Assembly (NCBI GenBank): GCA_025359965.1
Contig: JANYDC010000062.1
Coordinates: 1-52,952 of the forward strand
Reading direction: 5' to 3'
Length of the DNA: 52,952 nucleotides
Source of the DNA: Pedosphaera sp.
Lineage (GTDB): Bacteria > Verrucomicrobiota > Verrucomicrobiia > Limisphaerales > SXQI01
Shown piece after piece: positions 25,511-32,557 of the stretch; positions within the stretch are counted from its first letter, which is position 1; the number at the start of each line of letters is the position of its first letter. Position numbers and translations under genes: made by a program. A model generated the notes under the pieces. The model was not told the origin of the DNA and searched no databases. It saw only the letters and a list, made by a program, of their open reading frames with translations.

Positions 25511-26113
25511 ATGCTCAGCGACGAACAACAGGAAAAAGCCATCTTTTGGGCCTCGGGAATGATGCCGCAATCCGAGGTCGAGCAGTGGCTGATCGAGCTT
25601 TCGAACTGGGACGAGGCCCAGCAAACCGAAGCCCGAGCCTTCATGGAAACCTCCACTCTTGCTTTGTCTGCACTAGCCCCGTTGATGCACCCGGCTCCCC
25701 GCCTTAAGGCGCGCATTTTGGAACGCATTAAGACCGTTCCCCAAGTCTCGCCGAAAACGCCTGTCCACTCCCCGTTTGCCATGATCCGGGGGGAGAATAC
25801 CGACGGCTGGATCAATTTGGCAGTTCCGGGCGCGAGCGTAAAGTTGCTCTCCCTAAATATGAGTGAGGGGTACGCTGTGGTAATGGGGAAACTGGCAGCA
25901 GGCGCACATTATCCGGCACACTGGCACATAGGCCCCGAACAGGTTTACGTGGTGTCCGGAGATCTCAAAATAGGCGGGGATTATTTGGGTGCTGGTGATT
26001 TTCATCACGCGGCAGCAGGCAGTTTCCACGACGTCAATCATAGTGAAAACGGCTGCGTCATTATCGCCGTACTTTCAGTGGCTGATCTTCAAGCCCAAAT
26101 GCCTCCGACCTGA
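25511..26113 (+). CDS. Cupin-domain anti-sigma factor (ChrR-like)
   Basis: A 200-residue protein directly behind the ECF sigma gene. Residues 1-75 are helical and occupy the place of an anti-sigma domain, but the usual H-x-x-x-C-x-x-C zinc motif is missing. Residues 105-190 form a cupin: HYPAHWHIGPEQVYVVSGDL, then GAGDFHHAAAGSFHDV, with two His clusters that can bind a metal. In ChrR-type proteins the cupin senses singlet oxygen or peroxide and releases the sigma factor. Whether this protein still inhibits without the zinc site is open. Confidence 0.8.
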   Translation: MLSDEQQEKAIFWASGMMPQSEVEQWLIELSNWDEAQQTEARAFMETSTLALSALAPLMHPAPRLKARILERIKTVPQVSPKTPVHSPFAMIRGENTDGWINLAVPGASVKLLSLNMSEGYAVVMGKLAAGAHYPAHWHIGPEQVYVVSGDLKIGGDYLGAGDFHHAAAGSFHDVNHSENGCVIIAVLSVADLQAQMPPT

Positions 26114-26176
26114 AGACATTGGTTCAAACCCATCGAGCATCCGCAGGATTTGCCAAACCTGCATTCAACGAAAACT

Positions 26177-26229
26177 CCGCACGAGGCTGGCGTGCGGTGC
26201 TAAAAACATTTAACCCGAATCCCCGGGTT
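26177..26229 (-). terminator. Two hairpins between the converging anti-sigma and cheY genes
   Basis: AACCCG at 26212-26217 pairs with CGGGTT at 26224-26229; on the minus strand it is followed by AAATGTTTTTA, a probable intrinsic terminator for the cheX-cheY transcript. A second perfect hairpin CCGCACG-7-CGTGCGG at 26177-26197 lies further on and is followed on the minus strand by AGTTTTCG. It could also stop transcription coming from the sigma/anti-sigma side. Confidence 0.6.
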
Positions 26230-26235
26230 GGAAAC

Positions 26236-26628
26236 CTAAACTACTTCGACAGCCCGCAGTTCCAAAGCCAGAAACTCAGGCAGGGCCGACAAGAGGGAAT
26301 CGCTGTTGAATGGTTTGCTAATAAATTTCACGGCTCCAGCCTGGAGGGCTTTTTCCATTGAGGCAGTACCGCCATCAGCGCTCAACATCATCACTGGGAT
26401 GTCCTTGGTTTGCGGAGATTCCTTGAGCTTAAGGAGAGCCTCATATCCATCCATCACGGGCATGGTCATATCAAGCACGATCAGGTCAGGATGCTCCTGG
26501 TGGGCTTTGTCCAGGCCCTCCTGACCGTTCAACGCAGTAATGACCTCAATGTCGTAGGGCTTGAGGGTGCGGGCGATGACCATATGGACCATTTTCGAGT
26601 CATCAATGCTGAGAATTTTTTTTGACAT
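26236..26628 (-). CDS. CheY-like single-domain response regulator
   Basis: A 130-residue receiver domain without output domain. The acidic pocket DD (residues 9-10), the phosphoacceptor Asp53 in IVLDMTMPVMDG, the Ser/Thr position SADG and Lys105 in FISKPF are all in place. It acts by protein contact, most likely together with the CheX-like phosphatase encoded 18 bp upstream. No histidine kinase or flagellar gene lies beside it. Confidence 0.93.
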   Translation of the reverse strand: MSKKILSIDDSKMVHMVIARTLKPYDIEVITALNGQEGLDKAHQEHPDLIVLDMTMPVMDGYEALLKLKESPQTKDIPVMMLSADGGTASMEKALQAGAVKFISKPFNSDSLLSALPEFLALELRAVEVV

Positions 26629-26646
26629 GCTTCGGTTGGGTTGAAA

Positions 26647-27135
26647 TTAAACGTCGCTCTTAAGAACAATCTCGATGCTCACCACATGCCTGTTGCAAAT
26701 CATCAGGGAGGATTTATTTTTAGCCAGACTGACCCTTTGGACTTTCATGTGGTCACCCCGCATGACGCTGGGTACGGTAAGCACACAGGTGTGGCCCGTA
26801 TCGCACAGTTGTGATTTGACGAAACCCACAATCATGTTGCTTAACTCAGCGATAACGTCGTTGACCATGTCTGGATCTAGTTCACTGGGCAAGAGGCCCA
26901 CCATGGCAGACGCGGCCTCGTTAGCCAATGACTCGGGCACCGCGATAAAAATGGCTCCGGAAGCCTTGCCGGCAAACCCCACCGAACCCACCACCATGGA
27001 GGAGTTGCCCGGTTCTGAAGCAGATCCTTCGATAGCTTTTACTTCCATGTTAAGCATGGTACGAAAAACATCGCCGGCGCCGCGCCGCACGTAATTTTCG
27101 ATTTCGTCGATCAGATCTATCGATACAGCAGTCAT
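26647..27135 (-). CDS. CheX-like chemotaxis phosphatase
   Basis: About 162 residues with the CheX/CheC/FliY fold pattern. GSVGFAGKASGAIFIAVPESLA leads to the phosphatase helix DMVNDVIAELSNMIVGFVKS with the E-x-x-N catalytic pair (Glu and Asn in AELSNM). CheX removes phosphate from CheY. The ATG at 27135 is used; an ATG at 27153 is possible, and longer frames add an unlikely hydrophobic leader. It is cotranscribed with the cheY-like gene. Confidence 0.87.
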   Translation of the reverse strand: MTAVSIDLIDEIENYVRRGAGDVFRTMLNMEVKAIEGSASEPGNSSMVVGSVGFAGKASGAIFIAVPESLANEAASAMVGLLPSELDPDMVNDVIAELSNMIVGFVKSQLCDTGHTCVLTVPSVMRGDHMKVQRVSLAKNKSSLMICNRHVVSIEIVLKSDV

Positions 27136-27546
27136 AGGTTTACAAATGGGCATCGGCTGGACATCCACAACATGATTGCCTATCGGCTTTGCGAGGAGTG
27201 CCTTGAGGAGAAATTTTAAGGGGAGAGGATTTCCTTTCAGCAGAGTTGAAAACCGGCGGAAGGAGAGAAAATTAAAGACTACCATCCCACCGGATTTGGC
27301 CCAAAATCGCAGGCTTCACGAGGTTTTTGGATTGCGGAAAAGTCGGCGATAGCACTGAGATTCCGAAATCTTTAAAAACGGCAACAAACCCGTGTGTTTC
27401 ACCTTCATTTCCTATGGGATGGGTATGGAAATTAAACCATTATTCAACCTCCTAGCCGTTGCAAGCAAGCCGGTTGAATAGGGAATAGTCCAACCGATGG
27501 GGATGCAGCCCAGCCCTATCAGTGAAGAATGAACAATCAAGGATTG
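27136..27546. other. Intergenic region with inverted repeats downstream of galE
   Basis: No gene is seen. TATTCAACC at 27441-27449 pairs perfectly with GGTTGAATA at 27472-27480. On the minus strand a T-rich stretch (ATGGTTTAATTTCC) follows, so it may end the galE transcript. A small perfect hairpin AACAATC-3-GATTGTT at 27532-27548 overlaps the galE stop codon. The promoter for cheX must lie near 27140-27300 but was not resolved. Confidence 0.45.
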
Positions 27547-28518
27547 TTAATCGGCGTACCCATGCGGGTTTTTTTGATGCCAACGCCACGCGCTCGCTAC
27601 AATATCTTCTAGTTTAGGATACTGAGGATTCCAGCCCAATTCAGATTTGGCTTTCTGGGCGGCTGCAACCAACCGGGGGGGGTCACCAGGGCGGCGATCC
27701 TTTTCGATGGCTGGAATAATGGCGCCAGAGATTTTCTCGCACATTTGGATGACTTCGCGCACTGAGTAGCCTTCGCCATTGCCAAGGTTGAAAAAACCAC
27801 TTTTACCGGGTGCCAACGCCAGCATGTGTGCTTGAGCGAGATCAACGATGTGAATATAATCGCGGATGCAAGTGCCATCCGGCGTGGGATAATCTGTTCC
27901 GTAGATTTCGCATTGTTTGGCCTGGCCGAGCGCAACTTTCAATACGTTGGGGATCAGGTGGGACTCTACTCGATGATTCTCGCCAAAACGCACGCTCGCG
28001 CCCGCGGCGTTGAAGTAACGAAACGCCACAAATTCCAGTCCGTACACTGTCTGATACCATTGCAAAATCCGCTCGAACATCAGCTTGGACTCGCCATAAG
28101 GATTGATCGGTCGCTGGGGAACATCCTCCGTGATGGGCACCCGCTCAGGCGGACCGTAGGTGGCGCAGGTGGAACTAAAAACAAACTTACGCACGCCGCT
28201 CTTCACAGCTGTTTCCAAAAGGCGCGCCCCATTGCCCACATTATTGAGAAAATACTTGCCCGGATTCTGCATGGACTCGCCCACCAGAGCGTTGGCCGCA
28301 AAATGAATGACTGCCGTGATGGCGTGATCCTTAATTAGACCGGCAACAAGGGCTTCGTCGCCCAAATTGCCTTCCATGAAGTGGGCCTTCTCGGACACGG
28401 CTGAGCGATGCCCTTCGGTGAGGTTGTCCAAAACCACCACCAAGTGGCCCGCTTTGAGCAATTCCTCAACGCAAACAGACCCGATGTAACCGGCACCACC
28501 CGTAACTAAGACGTTCAT
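27547..28518 (-). CDS. galE: UDP-glucose 4-epimerase
   Basis: GalE interconverts UDP-glucose and UDP-galactose using bound NAD. The Rossmann start MNVLVTGGAGYIGS, the FAANALVGES loop, FSSTCATYG with the catalytic Ser/Thr, and NPYGESKLMFE with the Tyr-x-x-x-Lys pair are all present. FRYFNAAGA and RRPGDPPRLVA complete the family pattern. The 323-residue length is normal. The ATG at 28518 gives the usual N-terminus. It is divergent from the lasso-leader-like gene and has no polysaccharide cluster around it. Confidence 0.95.
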   Translation of the reverse strand: MNVLVTGGAGYIGSVCVEELLKAGHLVVVLDNLTEGHRSAVSEKAHFMEGNLGDEALVAGLIKDHAITAVIHFAANALVGESMQNPGKYFLNNVGNGARLLETAVKSGVRKFVFSSTCATYGPPERVPITEDVPQRPINPYGESKLMFERILQWYQTVYGLEFVAFRYFNAAGASVRFGENHRVESHLIPNVLKVALGQAKQCEIYGTDYPTPDGTCIRDYIHIVDLAQAHMLALAPGKSGFFNLGNGEGYSVREVIQMCEKISGAIIPAIEKDRRPGDPPRLVAAAQKAKSELGWNPQYPKLEDIVASAWRWHQKNPHGYAD

Positions 28519-28603
28519 TGTTAACACTCAAGCGCAGCTTGCTGACAAACTCAAGCTTGTCCGGAAACTTTGGCTCGGAATGACATTCATTTCTGGAGAT
28601 TGT

Positions 28604-28632
28604 TTGACACTTGCCCAACAAAATACTAATAG
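28604..28632 (+). promoter_or_regulatory. Candidate sigma70-type promoter
   Basis: TTGACA at 28604-28609 is a perfect -35 box; 17 bases later TAATAG (28627-28632) is a fair -10 box. It lies 37 bases before the ATG of the lasso-leader-like gene. AGGAG at 28646-28650 may be a ribosome binding site, although it is 18 bases from the start. Confidence 0.45.
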
Positions 28633-28668
28633 TTTCGCCCGGAACAGGAGAACAAAAGCCCCCAACGT

Positions 28669-28971
28669 ATGAGAAAAAACTATCTTTCACCGCAACTCAC
28701 CGAATTTGGTGACGTGAGGGATTTGACCCAATATGGTAACGGCAACGGATCATCCGACACCGTTTATCTGGCCAATCCGGCCGGAACCGACGCGATATTG
28801 TTCCTGCTTTCCAACGGAGTGAGTATTGCCGATTCGCAGGTGGCCCTCGCATCTCTGATTGCAAACTCGGGCGGAGATTCGTTTGATGTGGCACTAGCCA
28901 ATATTTCGCTGGGCTCCGTTGGTAACGGCGGATCGTTCAGCCCAACTCTGGGCGCGGCCTTCACGGCCTAG
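28669..28971 (+). CDS. Lasso-peptide-leader-like protein (possible RiPP precursor)
   Basis: A 100-residue protein. Residues 5-20 read YLSPQLTEFGDVRDLT, which fits the leader recognition motif of lasso-peptide precursors (Y-x-x-P-x-L-x-x-x-G-x-x-x-x-L-T). After it comes QYGNGNGSSD and then about 65 residues rich in Gly, Ala, Ser and hydrophobics with hardly any charge. If GNGNGSSD were a core start, Gly1 and Asp8 would have ring spacing, but the Thr would then be at -3 and the core would be far longer than known lasso peptides. No lasso cyclase or leader peptidase gene lies in this window. It may belong to the wider group of leader-bearing proteins of unknown fate in Verrucomicrobiota. Confidence 0.6.
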   Translation: MRKNYLSPQLTEFGDVRDLTQYGNGNGSSDTVYLANPAGTDAILFLLSNGVSIADSQVALASLIANSGGDSFDVALANISLGSVGNGGSFSPTLGAAFTA

Positions 28972-29105
28972 TTGTGCCATTTGACAAGCCGGGCGTGCAA
29001 CCCCGCTTTGGCTTGCTCCAAATTCTTGCCAACTACAACCAGCCCGCCTCGGCTGCCCCATTCCACTCATTGCGTTAAGAGCCTCCTCACTCCATATTTC
29101 GGTGC

Positions 29106-29993
29106 ATGCTCACCCTTGATTGGCTCGCCCAACTCGTTGACCAAAACCGCGCGGCCCTGACTTCGCGCGTGGCAGAATTTTCCATTCGGGGCCACCATTT
29201 CGCTTTCAATTCGTCCCCCAGCCTCATGGGCGTCATCAACCTGTCGCCCGATTCGTGGTATCGGGAGAGTGTTGTTATGACCGCAGATGCAGCTATCAGC
29301 AGAGCGCTCGTCCTGCAGGCACAAGGCGCGTCTATTGTCGATATCGGTGCTGAATCCACCTTGGCCCATGCGGTGCGCGTCGACGAAATGGAACAAAATT
29401 CCAAACTCCTCCCCATCGTCAGAGCACTGGCGGCCAAAGGCCCCATCATCAGTGTCGAAACTTACGAACCAGCCGTCGCCCAAACCTGCCTTGAAGCCGG
29501 TGCTGGCATCCTTAATCTCACCGGCTGCGGCAATGCAGAAGCTATTTACCCCATCGTTGCTGACCACGATGCGGCCGTAATCATCTGCTACGTCCAAGGG
29601 CCCAACGCACGAGAAGTGGGGGAATTTAATTTTGGAGCGGACCCCATCGCGTTGATGCACAATTATTTTGCACGCGAGATCAATCGCGCCACCGACGCAG
29701 GGGTTACGCGCATTTTTATCGATCCTGGCATGGGCTTTTACTACAAAAACCTTCAAGACAGCTCCGTTCGCGTTCGACATCAGATGCGGACCTTCCTAAG
29801 CACCTTCCGACTGAGAACCCTCGGCTTCCCAATTTGTCACGCGCTGCCCCATGCCTTTGAATTTTTTGGCGAGGAGGTTCGTTCCGCCGAGCCCTTTTTC
29901 GCCTTGCTGGCCGCCCTCGGCAAAACGGATATCTTCCGCACCCACGAAGTGGTACGCACCAAGGCAGTGCTTGATACTTTGGGCGCTTTTTGA
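29106..29993 (+). CDS. Divergent dihydropteroate synthase-like protein
   Basis: A 295-residue TIM-barrel protein of the pterin-binding family. FNSSPSLMGVINLSPDSWY corresponds to the MGxxNxTPDSF motif, ASIVDIGAEST to DIGGEST, and RIFIDPGMGFYYKNL to DPGIGFxK. Unlike true FolP, the S-R-K motif that binds pABA is replaced by CHALPHAFEFFG, and the final RVHD is RTHEV. So it keeps a pterin-like pocket but perhaps not the classic reaction; it may be a folP paralogue. The N-terminal 35 residues are extra. Its stop meets the EgtD-like gene stop at a shared TGATCA. Confidence 0.75.
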   Translation: MLTLDWLAQLVDQNRAALTSRVAEFSIRGHHFAFNSSPSLMGVINLSPDSWYRESVVMTADAAISRALVLQAQGASIVDIGAESTLAHAVRVDEMEQNSKLLPIVRALAAKGPIISVETYEPAVAQTCLEAGAGILNLTGCGNAEAIYPIVADHDAAVIICYVQGPNAREVGEFNFGADPIALMHNYFAREINRATDAGVTRIFIDPGMGFYYKNLQDSSVRVRHQMRTFLSTFRLRTLGFPICHALPHAFEFFGEEVRSAEPFFALLAALGKTDIFRTHEVVRTKAVLDTLGAF

Positions 29994-30983
29994 TCAGAAC
30001 CGCCCCAACAAAAAAAGACCTTCCTCACCCGACGGTGCGACCCACGACTTCTCGATCTTCAAACCGTATTGACCAAGCGTCGAGGCCAGGTTTTCCGGTG
30101 TATGCCTGTAAGAGTAAAACAGCTGAAACACCTGCCCTTGATCGTACTCAAAAACCTCCCCCTCTGACTCGACGGCTACTTTCCTCAAAAAAGTCAAATC
30201 CGCCTGCACGCGGATGAGATCACCGTGCGGAGGCCGTGATACCAAACTAAAATCCACGCGCGCATCCTCTTCCGACACACCCACCGCCTCCAAGGGGCCT
30301 ATCAACCAGCGCCGAGTCGGGCTGTTATCATAAAGAGGCAGAATTCTCTCCACTCCTGCGCGATAATCCGGCCCGGGAGCGAGATTCGCACTTAGCAACA
30401 GCTGATCCCCCTCCCGCAGCAGGCTCGCCAGACGCGGAAAAATTATGTCAGGTTCAAAGTTAGGCACCATGCCAAAAAATGTGATCAACCGCTTTTCCGA
30501 TCCCGCCAATTCCTCCAAAGAGCCGACCAGATCAGCCTCAGCGATATCCAACACCCAACCGGACACAATATGCTGTGCCGGGTTGGCCATAACCGCCGCA
30601 AACCGATGTCTGGCCGAAAGCACCAGCGGCAGGCTGGCATCTGCGGCAAGAAAACGCACCTTGTGTCGACGGGATTCCAAGGCCAATGCCAACTGGACCT
30701 CCTTGTGCCCTCCGCCACACCCCAAACCGATCAATTGAACCGATGAACCTCGCCAGCCCTCAGCCACTTTGGTGAAAGCCGAGCCGTACATTTGCAACAC
30801 CGCCTGATCAGTGCGCGCAGGCGAAAACGCTCGATGCACCTCCAGCCACCTCGCGGCCTGCCTTGACGATTCATACAGGAATTTATGGACCATCGTGCGC
30901 GAACGCAGACATTCCAGCCAATCCTTCATGTCCTTCTCAGGGGATTGGGAATCGTTGACCCACACCTCCATATTCTGTTTCAT
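29994..30983 (-). CDS. EgtD-like SAM-dependent methyltransferase
   Basis: A 329-residue cytosolic methyltransferase resembling histidine N-alpha-methyltransferase EgtD. The SAM loop is QLIGLGCGGGHKEVQLA, followed by FLAADASLPLVLSA and ITFFGMVPNFEPD, which corresponds to the EgtD stretch FLGSxIGNxxP. The end FQLFYSYRHTPENLAS matches the final EgtD domain (S-x-K-Y/H). The ATG at 30983 follows AAGGGCGGG directly. EgtB is not nearby, so ergothioneine synthesis is unproven, and the substrate could differ. It converges exactly with the folP-like gene. Confidence 0.75.
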   Translation of the reverse strand: MKQNMEVWVNDSQSPEKDMKDWLECLRSRTMVHKFLYESSRQAARWLEVHRAFSPARTDQAVLQMYGSAFTKVAEGWRGSSVQLIGLGCGGGHKEVQLALALESRRHKVRFLAADASLPLVLSARHRFAAVMANPAQHIVSGWVLDIAEADLVGSLEELAGSEKRLITFFGMVPNFEPDIIFPRLASLLREGDQLLLSANLAPGPDYRAGVERILPLYDNSPTRRWLIGPLEAVGVSEEDARVDFSLVSRPPHGDLIRVQADLTFLRKVAVESEGEVFEYDQGQVFQLFYSYRHTPENLASTLGQYGLKIEKSWVAPSGEEGLFLLGRF

Positions 30984-31145
30984 CCCGCCCTTAAAATGAG
31001 GCTGCGCCGACAACCACGCAAGTGGGGAAAACACCCCATACACGAATTCGCCTGATGGTCATTTAATACCCGCGCCTCATCGAAGCCGGAGGCAGGCTAT
31101 CGCGCATAGTTGACTTTTAGGCCCGGGACACCATAGTTGCTCACA

Positions 31146-31916
31146 ATGAGTTTCGATATATCTCACTACCTTGAGCAGTGGGAATACCAGCCCGGTCAGG
31201 TGGTTGTCAGGAAGTTCGTCGGCAAAGATGGCCGAGAAAAAATCCAACTTCGCGTCGATCTGGGCCTGTTGCAAATGAACGCGACCGGACGGCCCGATGG
31301 CAAACTGCCGTTCGGCCACGAGTCGCTCTACGAACATTTTCAAAACCGCCTGCGCCTGCACCTTGAGGGTACCAGCGCCGAGGCACCCTTCAGGCTCAGC
31401 GCCGAGGATTGCGGCAAGCTTCAACAGGAGGCCATCCAGTACCACCACCGCTACATCTGCCTCTTCCAATTGAAGGAATTTGATGCTGTGCTGCGTGATG
31501 CCGACCGCAACCTGCAGGTTTTTGACTTTGTCGACGCCCATGCCGAATCACCAGAGCACAGCTGGGCCGTCGCACAACTCCGCCCCCAACTCCTCCTTAT
31601 GCGAATTCGCGCCGAAGGCACACGCGAGGTCGAGGCCGGCCGCCATGACGAGGCCATACTTGCCGTCGAGACAGGTCTTGAAACAGTAAAAGAATTTTTC
31701 CGCAAAAAAGAACGACCCGAGCTGGCCGAAAACTCCGGCGAAGTCATGTCCCTTGAGGCATGGCTCCATGAATTACGCTCCGCACGACCCATGAGCGAAA
31801 AAGAAACCCTTGAGGAAACCCTGCGTGAGGCCATCAAACGCGAGGATTATGAAAAAGCCGCCGAGTGCCGCGATGCCCTTCGCAATCTTGTCTCCGCCCC
31901 CAAACAAAATTCATGA
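31146..31916 (+). CDS. UVR-motif protein
   Basis: A 256-residue protein. The first 200 residues form a mostly helical domain I do not recognise (start DISHYLEQWEYQPGQVVVRKF, quoted in parts HYLEQWEYQPGQ and VVVRKFVGKDGR). The last 40 contain a clear UVR motif, TLREAIKREDYEKAAECRDAL, as found in UvrB, UvrC, ClpC and McsA, where it serves protein-protein contact. There is no zinc finger as in McsA. The stop overlaps the yqeY-like start by four bases (ATGA), so the two are coupled. Confidence 0.75.
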   Translation: MSFDISHYLEQWEYQPGQVVVRKFVGKDGREKIQLRVDLGLLQMNATGRPDGKLPFGHESLYEHFQNRLRLHLEGTSAEAPFRLSAEDCGKLQQEAIQYHHRYICLFQLKEFDAVLRDADRNLQVFDFVDAHAESPEHSWAVAQLRPQLLLMRIRAEGTREVEAGRHDEAILAVETGLETVKEFFRKKERPELAENSGEVMSLEAWLHELRSARPMSEKETLEETLREAIKREDYEKAAECRDALRNLVSAPKQNS

Positions 31917-32365
31917 CTCCTTCCTACGCTGATCGCCTCGCTCAAACCATCAAAGCCGCCATGCTGGCCCGCGATGCCGACCGACTGAGCACCTTGCGCA
32001 TGCTCAAATCAGCCATTGGTTACCTTCAAATTGAGAAGAAAGTCGACGCCCTCAACGATGCCGATTTCATCGCCGCCGTTCAGCGTGAAGTCAAGAAACG
32101 TCAGGATTCCATCACTCAATTTGACCAGGGCGGGCGCCATGAACTGGCTGCCAAAGAAAAATTGGAAATACTGGTCCTCAACGAATTCCTGCCCACCGCC
32201 TTGAGCCCTGATGAACTGAATGCCATGGTCAAGAAGGCCATTTCTGACACTGGAGCAACCTCCAAAAAGGATATGCGCACCGTCATCGCAACCGTCCAAG
32301 CCCAAGCGGCAGGCCGCGCCGATGGCAAATCCATCAGCACCGCTGTCGCCGCCCTCTTGCCCTGA
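31913..32365 (+). CDS. GatB/YqeY domain protein
   Basis: A 150-residue YqeY-like protein. LAQTIKAAMLARDADRLSTLRMLKSAI, quoted in parts IKAAMLARDADRLSTLRML and KSAIGYLQIE, opens the helical half. EVKKRQDSITQFDQGGRHEL and LNEFLPTALSPDEL follow, then KKDMRTVIATV and the end AGRADGKSIS. The tail domain of GatB has the same fold and binds tRNA; the standalone protein has no firmly known role. Its start lies inside the stop of the UVR-motif gene. Confidence 0.93.
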   Translation: MTPSYADRLAQTIKAAMLARDADRLSTLRMLKSAIGYLQIEKKVDALNDADFIAAVQREVKKRQDSITQFDQGGRHELAAKEKLEILVLNEFLPTALSPDELNAMVKKAISDTGATSKKDMRTVIATVQAQAAGRADGKSISTAVAALLP

Positions 32366-32557
32366 AGCCATTAGTCAGCCGTTCTCCGTGAAGTTGCGAT
32401 GGTCATTCCTTTCGTGCGAATAACAAACCCCCATATTGTTATTGACTCTTAATTAGAATTGCCGCCTAGTTAAGGGCGTTCAATAAAACACATGCTCACT
32501 GGCAAACCTGCGGCTTGCGATTGGCATAGGTTCCACGAATAAGAGGCGGGACAAATT

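Noticed and set aside
28669..31043. A full lasso-peptide biosynthetic cluster
   Set aside because: The neighbours are a DHPS-like protein and a methyltransferase; no leader-binding protein, peptidase or macrolactam synthetase is present.
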